From the NCBI RefSeq assembly GCF_002803845.1, contig NZ_CP024985.1:3782001-3846000 (forward strand): a stretch of 64,000 nt of DNA, written 5' to 3'. How positions within the stretch are numbered: the stretch's first letter is position 1; the number at the start of each line of letters is the position of its first letter. Made by a program: the position numbers and the translations under genes. Below are positions 43,023 through 51,182 of this stretch, in pieces. This stretch comes from Streptomyces lavendulae subsp. lavendulae. GTDB lineage: Bacteria; Actinomycetota; Actinomycetes; Streptomycetales; Streptomycetaceae. The notes below the pieces were generated by a model. The model did not search any database, was not told the DNA's origin, and saw nothing but the letters and a program-made list of their open reading frames with translations.

Positions 43023-43553
43023 ATGAAGCGATCCCTGACCATGACCACGGCGGCCGTCCTGACCGGCCTCACCCTCTTCGTCACGGCCTGCGCGAACAGC
43101 GGGACGTCGGACGGGAAGGAGGGGAAGGAGGGCAACGGGACCGGGACCGGGACCGGCTCCGCGAGCGGCGGGTCCGGCGGGTCCGGCGGGTCCGGCACGG
43201 GCGCCGACGCCGACAAGGCCCTGAAGGTGCGCAAGTGCCTGCGCGAACACGGCATCGACGCCCCGGACCCGGAGCCCGGCCAGGACCCGCGCGGCATGAC
43301 CCTCGGCGGGGGCGCCGACCCGCAGAAGACGGAGGAGGCCATGAAGGCCTGCGGGCTCCAGGCTCCCGGGTCCGGCAAGGAGCCCACGCAGGAGCAGAAG
43401 GACAAGGAGCTGCGCTGGGTCAGGTGCATGCGCGAGAACGGCGTGGACCTCAAGGACCCCGAGTACAACGGCGGCGCCAAGAGCGCGACCGAGATCCCCA
43501 AGGGGCAGGAGAAGGCCTTCGAGGCGGCCCAGAAGAAGTGCGAAGCGGCCTGA
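43023..43553 (+). CDS. Secreted lipoprotein of the MacAB-like operon
   Basis: This 176-residue lipoprotein has a signal followed by the lipobox VTAC near residue 23. A Gly/Ser/Thr-rich spacer follows, then a domain with four spaced cysteines (RKCLREHGID, KACGLQ, VRCMRENGVD, KKCEAA) arranged as two CxxxHG/CMRENG repeats. This repeat pattern is common in small Streptomyces lipoproteins next to efflux adaptors. It is the first gene of the operon, and its stop overlaps the adaptor start (TGATG). Confidence 0.82.
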   Translation: MKRSLTMTTAAVLTGLTLFVTACANSGTSDGKEGKEGNGTGTGTGSASGGSGGSGGSGTGADADKALKVRKCLREHGIDAPDPEPGQDPRGMTLGGGADPQKTEEAMKACGLQAPGSGKEPTQEQKDKELRWVRCMRENGVDLKDPEYNGGAKSATEIPKGQEKAFEAAQKKCEAA

Positions 43554-44704
43554 TGGCGCGGCGCGGCAGGTGGCTGGTGGCCGCCCTGGCGGTGGTGCTG
43601 GCCGTCTCGGGCGGCGGGTACGTCCTCCTCGACCGGCCCGCGCGGGACGACGGGCGCCGGCAGCACGCCGACGGCCTTCCCCCGGCCACGGACGAGGTCC
43701 GGCGCGGGGACCTGAGCTCGGGCAGCCAGGTGGACGGCACCCTCGGGTACGCGGGCGAACGCAAGCTGAGCACGTCCGGGCCGGGCGTCCTGACCTGGGC
43801 CGCGGCCGAGGGCTCGGCCGTGGAGCGGGACGGGAGGCTCTACGAGGTCAACGGCAGGGCGGTGCGCCTGATGTACGGGACCGTGCCGATGTACCGGCCG
43901 CTGAAGGCGGGGGACAAGGGCGAGGACGTCAAGCAGCTCAAGCGGAACCTGGTGGCCCTCGGCCACGGGGCCGGTCTGGACGCTTCGGACGGGACCTTCA
44001 CGCAGGGCACGGCGGCGGCGGTGAAGCGCTGGCAGAAGGCGCACAAGGAGAAGGAGACGGGCGAGGTCGCCAGGGAGGACATCGCCTTCGCCCCGGGCCC
44101 GCAGCGGGTCAAGCGGGGCGACGCGGCGGTCGGTGACGAGCCGGGGCCGGGCAAGCCCGTGCTGACCGTGACGGGCACCGAGCGGATCGTCCGCTTCCAG
44201 CTGGACGCGGCGAAGGCCGGCTCGGCGAAGACCGGCGACAAGGTGACGGTCCGCCTCCCGGGCGGCACCGGCGCGAGCGGAAAGATCGACTCGGTGGGCA
44301 GCACCGCGGCCCCCGACGACCAGAACGGCGGCCCCGGCGGGGGAGGTGGCGGCGGCGGGGGAGGTGGCGGCGGCGGGGGAGGTGGCGGCGGCGGGGGAGG
44401 TGGCGGCGGTGACAAGAAGGCCAAGGTCGAGGTGATCGTCGTCTTCGACAGCCCCGGCGACGTCAAGGGCCCCGACCAGTCCCCGGTGTCGGTGTCCCTG
44501 ACCGGCGAGACCCGTACCGGCGTGCTGTCCGTACCGGTGGGCGCGCTGCTGGCGCTGTCCGGTGGCGGCTTCGGCGTCCAGGTCGTGGAGAACGGCCGGG
44601 CGCGCGACGTGAAGGTGGAGCTGGGCATGTTCGGCAACGGCCGGGTCGAGGTGACCGGCGGCGACCTCAAGGAGGGCATGCGGGTGGGGGTGCCGAAGAT
44701 ATGA
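43553..44704 (+). CDS. Efflux adaptor with peptidoglycan-binding domain (MacA-like)
   Basis: This 383-residue single-anchor protein has an N-terminal helix (about 6-24) and a biotinyl/lipoyl-like hybrid region. A PG_binding_1 module (YRPLKAGDKGEDVKQLKRNLVALG to AVKRWQKAH) comes next, then a beta-barrel (KPVLTVTGTERIVRFQLD), a run of about 27 glycines and a second beta domain (VEVIVVFDSPGDVKG, ending NGRARDVKVELGMFGNGRVEVTGGDLKEGMRV). It links the ABC exporter to the wall. The poly-Gly linker is encoded by an 18-bp tandem repeat (44339-44410). The last codons overlap the ATPase start. Confidence 0.85.
   Translation: MARRGRWLVAALAVVLAVSGGGYVLLDRPARDDGRRQHADGLPPATDEVRRGDLSSGSQVDGTLGYAGERKLSTSGPGVLTWAAAEGSAVERDGRLYEVNGRAVRLMYGTVPMYRPLKAGDKGEDVKQLKRNLVALGHGAGLDASDGTFTQGTAAAVKRWQKAHKEKETGEVAREDIAFAPGPQRVKRGDAAVGDEPGPGKPVLTVTGTERIVRFQLDAAKAGSAKTGDKVTVRLPGGTGASGKIDSVGSTAAPDDQNGGPGGGGGGGGGGGGGGGGGGGGGGGGGDKKAKVEVIVVFDSPGDVKGPDQSPVSVSLTGETRTGVLSVPVGALLALSGGGFGVQVVENGRARDVKVELGMFGNGRVEVTGGDLKEGMRVGVPKI
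44339..44410. repeat. Four 18-bp tandem repeats encoding poly-glycine
   Basis: The unit GGAGGTGGCGGCGGCGGG recurs at exact 18-bp spacing (the unique A falls at 44344, 44362, 44380 and 44398). Eighteen bases is six codons, so copy-number change would lengthen or shorten the glycine linker without a frameshift. Confidence 0.85.
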
Positions 44705-45432
44705 CGGACCACGCCGTCCGCCACGGGCCTCCCGTCGTCGAACTGGCCGGGGTCACCAAGGAGTACCCCGGCGGGGTCACGGCCCTGCGCGGGGTGGACC
44801 TCACCGTCCTGAGCGGGGAACTCCTCGCCATCGTCGGCCCGTCGGGCTCCGGCAAGTCCACCCTGCTGCACGTCGTCGGCACCCTGGACCGGCCCACCTC
44901 GGGCCGCGTCGCCATCGCGGGGCACGACGTGGCGGCCCTGTCCGACCGGGCCCTGTCGGCGCTGCGCTCGCGCCACGTCGGCTTCGTCTTCCAGTCCTTC
45001 CACCTGGTCCCGGGCCTCAGCGCGCGGGCGAACGTCGCCGAGGGACTGCTGTACTCCGGACTCCCGCGCGCCGAGCGAGGGCGCCGGGCGGAGCGGGCCC
45101 TGGCACGGGTCGGCCTCGGCGACCGGATGGACCACCGGCCGCACGAGCTGTCGGGCGGGCAGAAACAGCGGGTGGCCATCGCCCGCGCGGTGGCGGGCGA
45201 ACCGGACCTGCTGCTGGCCGACGAGCCGACGGGGGCCCTGGACACGGCTTCGGGGCGGTCGGTGATGGAACTGCTGCACGAGCTGAACGAGGACGGGGCC
45301 ACCATCGCCGTGATCACCCACGACCAGGAGATCGCCGCCGCCCTGCCCCGCCGGGTCCGCATCCGCGACGGCGAGGTCGTCGCGGACGCCCGGAACCCGG
45401 AGGCCGGGGCCGCCGGGACGGAGGCCGGGTGA
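44701..45432 (+). CDS. ABC transporter ATP-binding protein (MacB/LolD type)
   Basis: This 243-residue ATPase has Walker A GPSGSGKST, Q-loop FVFQSFHLVPGLSA, signature LSGGQKQRVAIARA, Walker B LLLADEPTGALD and switch His in VITHD. It belongs to the MacB/LolD/FtsE type that drives mechanotransmission or lipoprotein/peptide export rather than import. It overlaps the adaptor upstream (ATGA) and the permease downstream. Confidence 0.95.
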   Translation: MTDHAVRHGPPVVELAGVTKEYPGGVTALRGVDLTVLSGELLAIVGPSGSGKSTLLHVVGTLDRPTSGRVAIAGHDVAALSDRALSALRSRHVGFVFQSFHLVPGLSARANVAEGLLYSGLPRAERGRRAERALARVGLGDRMDHRPHELSGGQKQRVAIARAVAGEPDLLLADEPTGALDTASGRSVMELLHELNEDGATIAVITHDQEIAAALPRRVRIRDGEVVADARNPEAGAAGTEAG

Positions 45433-46646
45433 TGGGGCGCCGTTCGAGGGGCCGCACCCGGCTCACGCCCCCCAGGCTCACCCCCCGCGACGTCCTGCAC
45501 GCCGGTTCGGCGGGGCTGCGCTCGCGCCCGACGCGGGTCTTCCTCTCCGCCCTCGGGATCGCCATCGGCATCGCGACGATGATCGCGGTGGTCGGGATCT
45601 CCTCGTCCAGCCAGGCCAAGCTCCTGCGGGAGCTGGACCGGCTGGGCACGAACATGCTGGTGGCCACCCCCGGCCAGTCCATGTTCTCGGGGCAGGACAC
45701 GAAGCTGCCCCCGGAGGCCCCGGGCATGATCTCCCGCATCGACGGGGTCGAGTCGGTCGGTACGACGGGGGACGTGGCGCAGTCCGTCCGCCGGTCGGAG
45801 AACATCCCGGCCGGGGAGACGGGCGGGATCGCCCTCAAGGCCGTCAAGGACGACCTCCTCGGCACGCTGCGGGCGGGCGTGCGCAGCGGGACCTGGCTGA
45901 ACGCCGCCAACGGCCGCTACCCCTCGGTGGTGCTCGGGCACGTCTCGGCGCAGCGCCTGGGCATCACGCAGCCGGGGCAGCAGGTCTTCATCGGAGGCCG
46001 CTACTTCACGGTGGTCGGGATCCTGGAGCCGGTCCCGCTGGCCCCGGAGGTCGAACGCTCGGCCCTGATCGGCTGGGAGGCGGCGACGGGGCTGCTGGGC
46101 TTCGACGGTCACCCGACCGCGGTCTACGAACGCTCCGCGGACGACCGGGTCGCGGAGGTCCGCGGGCTCATCGCCCGGAGCGCGAACCCCCGGACGCCGG
46201 GCGCGGTCTCGGTGACCGACCCCTCGGCGGCGCTCCAGGCGAAGGCGGCCACCGAGGGGGCGTTCAGCACGCTGCTGCTCGGGCTGGGCGGGATCGCGCT
46301 CCTGGTGGGCGGGGTCGGCGTCGCCAACACCATGATCATCTCGGTGCTGGAACGCCGCCACGAGATCGGGCTGCGCCGCTCGCTCGGTGCCACCAAGGGG
46401 CAGATCCGGATCCAGTTCGTCACCGAGTCGCTGCTGCTGTCCGGACTCGGCGGCCTGGCGGGGATCGCACTGGGCGGCGCCGCGACGGGGATCTACGCCC
46501 GGGCGGCCGACCTCCCCTGGGTGGTCCCCCCGTGGGCGGTCACGGGCGGCTTCGCGGCCACCCTGGCCATCGGCACCCTGGCGGGCCTCTACCCGGCGGT
46601 CAGGGCGGCCCGCCTCTCCCCGACGCTGGCGCTCCAGGCGGCGTAG
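45432..46646 (+). CDS. ABC transporter permease (MacB/FtsX type)
   Basis: This 404-residue permease has a first helix (RVFLSALGIAIGIATMIAVVGIS), a large extracellular MacB periplasmic-core domain (about 60-285) and three C-terminal helices (LLGLGGIALLVGGVGVANTMIISVLE, ESLLLSGLGGLAGIALGG, AVTGGFAATLAIGTLAGLYPA). The ERRHEIGLRRSLGATKGQI block is the FtsX/MacB signature. ATG 45432 is favoured with GGAGG 7 bp upstream; a GTG 3 bp earlier is possible. It completes the lipoprotein-adaptor-ATPase-permease operon. Confidence 0.92.
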   Translation: MGRRSRGRTRLTPPRLTPRDVLHAGSAGLRSRPTRVFLSALGIAIGIATMIAVVGISSSSQAKLLRELDRLGTNMLVATPGQSMFSGQDTKLPPEAPGMISRIDGVESVGTTGDVAQSVRRSENIPAGETGGIALKAVKDDLLGTLRAGVRSGTWLNAANGRYPSVVLGHVSAQRLGITQPGQQVFIGGRYFTVVGILEPVPLAPEVERSALIGWEAATGLLGFDGHPTAVYERSADDRVAEVRGLIARSANPRTPGAVSVTDPSAALQAKAATEGAFSTLLLGLGGIALLVGGVGVANTMIISVLERRHEIGLRRSLGATKGQIRIQFVTESLLLSGLGGLAGIALGGAATGIYARAADLPWVVPPWAVTGGFAATLAIGTLAGLYPAVRAARLSPTLALQAA

Positions 46647-46828
46647 GGGGGCGGGGAGGGGAGGAGCCGCATAAACGATACGGCGGGCGCGCCGGTCGCA
46701 TGATCAGACGGCAAATGCCACCTGATCAGGGGAAATGATGGCCGGAACGGCCTTCCCGGGGGCGCGGGGCGATCTACTGGACGGGCCGGCCGCACGGGGG
46801 TGCGGCCGACCGAACAGGAGGATCTGTC

Positions 46829-47158
46829 ATGCGGAAGTCCGCGACCGTGCTCGCCGCCCTCGCCTTCGCCCTCGCGGGAGCATCGCCCGCCAACGCCGCG
46901 GTGGACAGCCAGTGCGGTCGGTACATCTGCGTCATGACGGCGCACCACAACCGGTTCGTGCAGGACATCACCGTCCAGACCCGCGACGGCAACCCCGGCG
47001 TCCTGCGCGCCTACTGGGGGGAGTTCCGTTCGGGGCGGGTCACCGCCGCCTCCCACCGCTGGAACGTCGGCTACGAACAGGCCGGAGCCAAGCTCGTCTG
47101 CGGCGGCCTGGAGCGCGACGGCCGCACCATCGAGGACGGCATCTGCGTCACCATCTGA
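46829..47158 (+). CDS. Small secreted protein with four cysteines
   Basis: This 109-residue protein has a signal peptide (MRKSATVLAALAFALAGASPANAA, about 1-24) and a mature part of about 85 residues with four cysteines (SQCGRYICVM, LVCGGL, GICVTI) that can form two disulfides. It is preceded by AACAGGAGG. No family is recognised; small cysteine-paired exported proteins are common in Streptomyces. Confidence 0.75.
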   Translation: MRKSATVLAALAFALAGASPANAAVDSQCGRYICVMTAHHNRFVQDITVQTRDGNPGVLRAYWGEFRSGRVTAASHRWNVGYEQAGAKLVCGGLERDGRTIEDGICVTI

Positions 47159-47284
47159 ATTCCTGGCGCGGGCGGGGCGGGTGGGGCGGGACCGGCCCGT
47201 CCCGCCGGTCACACCGGTCCAGCCGGGTCCCGCCGAGCCCGCCGACCCCTCCCGCCCGCAGGGGCCCGGACGTACCCTGAACTG

Positions 47285-47725
47285 ATGAGAACTCCTCGTC
47301 AGGCAGCGCGCATTGTCGTCCTCTCCCCCAGCGGATCGGTGTTCCTGTTCCGGGAGAACAACAGCGAAGTCGGCATCCACTGGCTGCCGCCGGGCGGCGG
47401 GATCGATCCCGGCGAGAGCCCGGAGGAGTGCGTGCGGCGCGAGTTGCGCGAGGAGACCGGGTGGACCGACCTGGAGCCGCAGCGGCTGCTGTGCACCTGG
47501 GAGCACGACTTCACCCACCAGGGCGTCCCGGTCCGCCAGCACGAGCACATCTACGTCACCACGGGCCCCCGTCGCGAACCGCGGCTCGAAGCCCCCGACA
47601 TCCACTGGCAGTGGCTCTCCCAGCAGCGCCTCGCCACCCTCGGCGAACCCCTCTGGCCCCCGCGCCTGCCCCAGCTCCTCGCCGGCACCCCGGCCGAACC
47701 GGTCCACCTGGGGCTCGTGACGTAA
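47285..47725 (+). CDS. NUDIX hydrolase
   Basis: This 146-residue protein has an intact NUDIX box GGGIDPGESPEECVRRELREETGW (residues about 37-60), matching GX5EX7REUXEEXGU with all catalytic acids. ARIVVLSPSGSVFLFREN precedes it, in the usual position. It probably hydrolyses a nucleoside diphosphate derivative. The substrate is not predictable. Confidence 0.92.
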   Translation: MRTPRQAARIVVLSPSGSVFLFRENNSEVGIHWLPPGGGIDPGESPEECVRRELREETGWTDLEPQRLLCTWEHDFTHQGVPVRQHEHIYVTTGPRREPRLEAPDIHWQWLSQQRLATLGEPLWPPRLPQLLAGTPAEPVHLGLVT

Positions 47726-47776
47726 CCCCGGGCGGGGAGGGTCCGCGCAGCCGGCCGCCCCCGCATTCCGCCCGGA

Positions 47777-48400
47777 TCACCCGGACCGGCGGCGGGTGTC
47801 CGTGAGGGTGTAGCCACCCGCGGTCGTACCGGCGTCGGCGGGCCCGGCCGCGCAGGGCGCCAACTCGGGCGCACCGGCCGGGGGCGGCGCCGTGATCCCG
47901 ATCCGGGTCTCCCCGGTCCCCGGCGCGGCGACGTGGAAACTCACCCCCATCCGGGCGGGCGGCGTACCGTGCAGGAACTCCTCCCAGTCCGGTCCGGCGT
48001 CGACGAGCCTGCCCGTCACGGCCACGTCGGCGCCGTCGACGCGTACGCAGTCGACCCGGAAGTCACCCCAGTTGAAGCCCGGCCGCGGCCCGTCGGAGCC
48101 GTCGGAGGGGCCGCCCATGAAGTGCTGGATGCGGAACGTCCCCCAGGAGCGCGCCGCCACGGCCGGATCGCGGCCGTCGAAAGAGCCGTGCGCGTCGACG
48201 AGGATCCGGACGTCGTCCCGCGGATCCCCGTACGCCATACGGGCCCAGCCGCGGATGCCGGCGAAGGCGGTGGCTGAGGCCGCTGGGGCGGGGGCGGCTG
48301 CGGCGGTCGTGGCGGCCGCGGCGGTGGCCGTCGGCGCGGCCGCCGCTACGGCCAGGGCGAGGACGAGCGGAACGGTACGGCGCGGGGTCGACTCGATCAC
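47777..48400 (-). CDS. Secreted protein, unknown function
   Basis: This 207-residue protein has an Ala/Thr-rich signal region (residues 1-45). The mature domain begins AFAGIRGWARMAYGDPRDDVRILVDAHGSFDG and continues with conserved-looking FRIQHFMGG...FNWGDFRVDCVRVDGADVAVTGRLVDAG. The pattern suggests a beta-rich domain of the kind used in exported proteins that bind or shield other molecules, but I do not recognise a family. GTG 48400 has GGAGGGG at good spacing. Confidence 0.7.
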   Translation of the reverse strand: MIESTPRRTVPLVLALAVAAAAPTATAAAATTAAAAPAPAASATAFAGIRGWARMAYGDPRDDVRILVDAHGSFDGRDPAVAARSWGTFRIQHFMGGPSDGSDGPRPGFNWGDFRVDCVRVDGADVAVTGRLVDAGPDWEEFLHGTPPARMGVSFHVAAPGTGETRIGITAPPPAGAPELAPCAAGPADAGTTAGGYTLTDTRRRSG

Positions 48401-48489
48401 GGTGGTTTCCCCTCCGGAAGCGGTGGTGCGGTCGCCTCCGATCCTGTCGGGCCGCCGCTCCCCCGCCATCGCGCCCGGGAGCGACCCAC

Positions 48490-48509
48490 CCTCCCCCGGT
48501 TGGGGGAGG
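48490..48509. terminator. Hairpin after the trypsin-like protease gene
   Basis: CCTCCCCC (48490-48497) and GGGGGAGG (48502-48509) form an 8-bp stem with a 4-nt loop, about 50 bp after the protease stop on the minus strand. A 15-bp direct repeat (48528-48542 and 48543-48557) lies between hairpin and gene and runs into the stop codon. Confidence 0.5.
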
Positions 48510-48555
48510 AAGGGTCAGCGGGGGGGGAGCGTGGGGGTGGTCAGCGTGGGGGTGG

Positions 48556-49398
48556 TCAGCGCTTGGCGGTGGCCTTCGCGTAGAGCTGCGCCGCGTAGTC
48601 GCCGAGGACGGTGCTCGTGGACACGTCGTCCGTGTCCCCGCCCGTCAGGATGCCGATGATCTTCCCGTCGCGGCCGATCCAGGCGCTGCCGCTGGTGCCG
48701 CCCGGGAAGTCGGAGCAGTCGAAGCGCTGTTCCGTCGGGCTGAGGCGGACGGAGACGGCCGTGCAGGTGCGGGGAACCTTGCGGTCGGCGGGGTAGCCCG
48801 TCACCGTGACCTCCTCGCCCGCGCGGCCGGAGGTGTCCAGGGGGGCGCCGCCTATGACGTCCTCGATGTTGCGGCCCTTGGCGTCGGGGGCCACGCGGGC
48901 GAAGGCGAGGTCGTAGTCGTCGTCCGTGCCGTCCGCCCAGCGCTCGTCCTCGTAGACCTGCTCTATCTTCCAGGTCCCGTACGGGGCCACGCCGTTCGCG
49001 TACGCGGGCGCGAAGACCGCACCGCCGTCGCGGGTCTGCTCGCCCTCCATGAGGCAGTGACCGGCGGTGATCAGCAGGTTCTTGCCGGGGCTGCGGACGA
49101 CGGTGGCGGTGCAGAAGTGATCGCCGTCCAGGCCGCCCGTGAACAGGGCGCCGGTGAAGGCGGCGGGCCCGCCCGGCTTGGGGGTCACGGCGGCCGGCGG
49201 CGGCGAGGCGAGCTGGGGCTTGGAGGCCTTGGACCGCGACTGCCCGGTGGGCGAGCCGGACGGGGTGGCCGACTTGGCGCGCACGGGGGCGTCGGCCCCG
49301 TCGGGCGGCGGCACCAGCTCGGCCACCGCGGCGGAGGCGCCCAAGGCAGCCACCGCACACAGCACCGCCGTCACCACGGTCCGCTTGTCCACCGCCAT
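48556..49398 (-). CDS. Secreted trypsin-like serine protease
   Basis: This 280-residue exported peptidase has a signal peptide (about 1-27) and a Pro/Ser-rich pro-region. The chymotrypsin fold has catalytic His in LLITAGHCLMEG, Asp in DDDYDLAFARV and Ser in DFPGGTSGSAWIG (GTSGSAW, similar to the V8/glutamyl-endopeptidase-like GxSGS). Cys pairs are FCTATV/GHC and TCTAV/FDCSD. GGGAGGGATC precedes ATG 49398. The family includes many Streptomyces extracellular proteases. Confidence 0.9.
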   Translation of the reverse strand: MAVDKRTVVTAVLCAVAALGASAAVAELVPPPDGADAPVRAKSATPSGSPTGQSRSKASKPQLASPPPAAVTPKPGGPAAFTGALFTGGLDGDHFCTATVVRSPGKNLLITAGHCLMEGEQTRDGGAVFAPAYANGVAPYGTWKIEQVYEDERWADGTDDDYDLAFARVAPDAKGRNIEDVIGGAPLDTSGRAGEEVTVTGYPADRKVPRTCTAVSVRLSPTEQRFDCSDFPGGTSGSAWIGRDGKIIGILTGGDTDDVSTSTVLGDYAAQLYAKATAKR

Positions 49399-49943
49399 GA
49401 TCCCTCCCGCTTCGCCCTCGCGAAGCATGCCCCGGAGGCGGGGCGAGGTGCAAGGGGAGAGGGTGGGGCGGGGGCGGAGTCGGGGGACAGCGGGACTTGA
49501 CCTGGTCCGTGTCAGGGAGGGTTTGGGGGTTTCCCGTCAGTCTCATCGTCCTTCCGCGTCGGGCCGGGCTGTCAAGGGCGCTCCTTCGTCGCGTCGCTTC
49601 GCGATGGCCTTCGGCCACCCTTGACAGCCCGTCCCGCCACGGAATGCCAAAGACTGCCGGGAAACCCCCAAAAGAACGGTCACGGGGGAAGTGAGGGAGG
49701 GGCGGGTGGCTCAGTGATGCGAGACCCGTCTCCGCCCGGTCCCGCATTTCCGGCCCCGAATAGCCATCGGCCCCAGGCCCGGGGCAGCCCAGACCACCCG
49801 ACAGGACGACCAGAGCGTCCAACGAACCTCACGGGCGCGTCGGATCGCTACGCGCTTCTCTCGGCATGGCGTCCGGCGGCCGTCTGGGGCCGGACACAAG
49901 CCGCCCACGGCCGGGAGTCCCTCACGCGAGCGCGGGCTGTTTG
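49399..49943. other. Gap containing inverted-repeat arm A
   Basis: No gene is supported in these 545 bases. They hold the protease promoter, the whole of repeat arm A (49499-49890) and about 50 bp adjoining the end of the glycosyltransferase gene. Confidence 0.6.
49499..49890 (+). repeat. Inverted-repeat arm A (palindromic MITE-like element plus diverged inner half)
   Basis: Bases 49499-49691 (193 bp) are identical to the reverse complement of 51544-51736. The next roughly 200 bp towards the glycosyltransferase are clearly homologous but diverged (about three quarters identical by eye), ending at CGTCTGGGGC. The 193-bp part is itself an imperfect palindrome with ends near GGGTTTGGGGGTTTCCCG and CGGGAAACCCCCAAAAG and a centre of short hairpins (TCGCG/CGCGA, TGGCC/GGCCA) around GGGCTGTCAAGGG/CCCTTGACAGCCC. 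No transposase is encoded. Confidence 0.88.
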
Positions 49944-51182
49944 TCAGTTCTTCGTCGTCGGGGTCTGACGAACGAGGTCGAAGAGGAGTTGGGCGGCCAC
50001 TGCTGCTCCGTCGGCCTGGAACGCGGCGGCCACGGCTGTGGCGCGGGCGCTGGTGTCGGGAGTGAGGGCGGTCTTGAGTGCGGCGGACAGGGACTCGACC
50101 GTGGGGGTCGGGCCTTCGTGGGCGGCGCCTATGCCCAGGTCGGCCACGCGGGCGGCGAAGTAGGGCTGGTCGGCCCCCTGGGGCACGATCACCTGGGGGG
50201 TACCGGACCAGGTGGCGGTGGCCGTCGTGCCCGCGCCGCCGTGGTGCACGACGGCGGCCGTGCGGCGGAACAGGGCCTGGTGGTTGGCCTCGCCGACGAC
50301 GAAGCAGTCGTCCTGGTCGTCGATCAGGGCCAGGTCGGCCCAGCCGCGGGAGAGGACCGCGCGGCGGCCCTGCGCGCGGATGGCCTCGATGGCGACGCGT
50401 GCGACGTCCTGCGGATCGCGCATGGGGATGCTTCCGAAGCCCACGTAGACCGGCGGCGCACCGGCGTCCAGGAACTCCACCAGGTCAGCGGGCAGCGGGC
50501 GTTCGTCCGGGAGGACCCAGGCACCGGTCTGCACGACATGGAGATCGGCCGGCTGCACCCACGGGGCCAGGGTCGGGTCGGTGGCCAGCCACGGCCGGTC
50601 GGTGAAGACGTGGTCACGGACGTTGTCCAGTACCGGCAGGCCGATCGACGCCCGGTGGGTGTTGATCGCCTCCCCGAACACCTCCTGCGCGTCCCGGGCG
50701 TCCTGCTCCCACAGCGCGACGTTGTCCGTCACATCCGGCGCGAGCGGACGTCCCGGGCGTGCCATCGGCTGATGGTGCGGGGACGGCAGGCTCACCGGCT
50801 GGTAGCTGGCGTAGACGTAGGGGATGCCCAGCTTCTCGGAGACGGCCTTCACGCCGGCCACGGCCGGCACCAGGCCGGTCGCCACCAGTACGTCGCACCC
50901 CTCGGCAGCGGCCCTGGCCTGCTCATAGAAGGCGGCGACCAGCGCGGCCGCCCGCTTCGGTACCCCTCCCGGCGACGGCGGCGTCTTCCCGGTCACCAAG
51001 TCGCGCACCGACTGTCCGGTCGGGGTCATCTCCACACCGATCGTCGCCAGCCGCTTCGCGAACTCCTCGTCCGGCGGTGCGCACACCCGCACCTCCGCAC
51101 CGAGTTCCAGCAACCGCACCGCGAGTCCCACGAGCGGCTCGACTCCCCCGCGCGAATCGTACGCAGACAACAACACACGCAT
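49944..51182 (-). CDS. Family 1 glycosyltransferase (glycopeptide/macrolide GT-like)
   Basis: This 412-residue GT-B glycosyltransferase has an N-terminus (MRVLLSAYDSRGGVEPLVGLAVRLLELGAEVRVCAPPDEEFA) typical of the vancomycin-aglycone/macrolide glucosyltransferase type. The C-terminal donor-binding block reads VVHHGGAGTTATATWSGTPQVIVPQGADQPYFAARV (HHGGAGTT and DQ motifs). It could glycosylate a natural product or inactivate a macrolide; neither can be decided here, as no biosynthetic or resistance genes adjoin it. It is enclosed by 390-bp inverted repeats, hinting at mobilisation or inversion. Confidence 0.87.
   Translation of the reverse strand: MRVLLSAYDSRGGVEPLVGLAVRLLELGAEVRVCAPPDEEFAKRLATIGVEMTPTGQSVRDLVTGKTPPSPGGVPKRAAALVAAFYEQARAAAEGCDVLVATGLVPAVAGVKAVSEKLGIPYVYASYQPVSLPSPHHQPMARPGRPLAPDVTDNVALWEQDARDAQEVFGEAINTHRASIGLPVLDNVRDHVFTDRPWLATDPTLAPWVQPADLHVVQTGAWVLPDERPLPADLVEFLDAGAPPVYVGFGSIPMRDPQDVARVAIEAIRAQGRRAVLSRGWADLALIDDQDDCFVVGEANHQALFRRTAAVVHHGGAGTTATATWSGTPQVIVPQGADQPYFAARVADLGIGAAHEGPTPTVESLSAALKTALTPDTSARATAVAAAFQADGAAVAAQLLFDLVRQTPTTKN

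Noticed and set aside
47728..47775. CCGGGCGG/CCGCCCGG inverted repeat between the NUDIX gene and the convergent secreted-protein gene as a terminator
   Set aside because: The arms are only 8 bp with a 32-nt loop in extremely GC-rich DNA, so it is likely to occur by chance.
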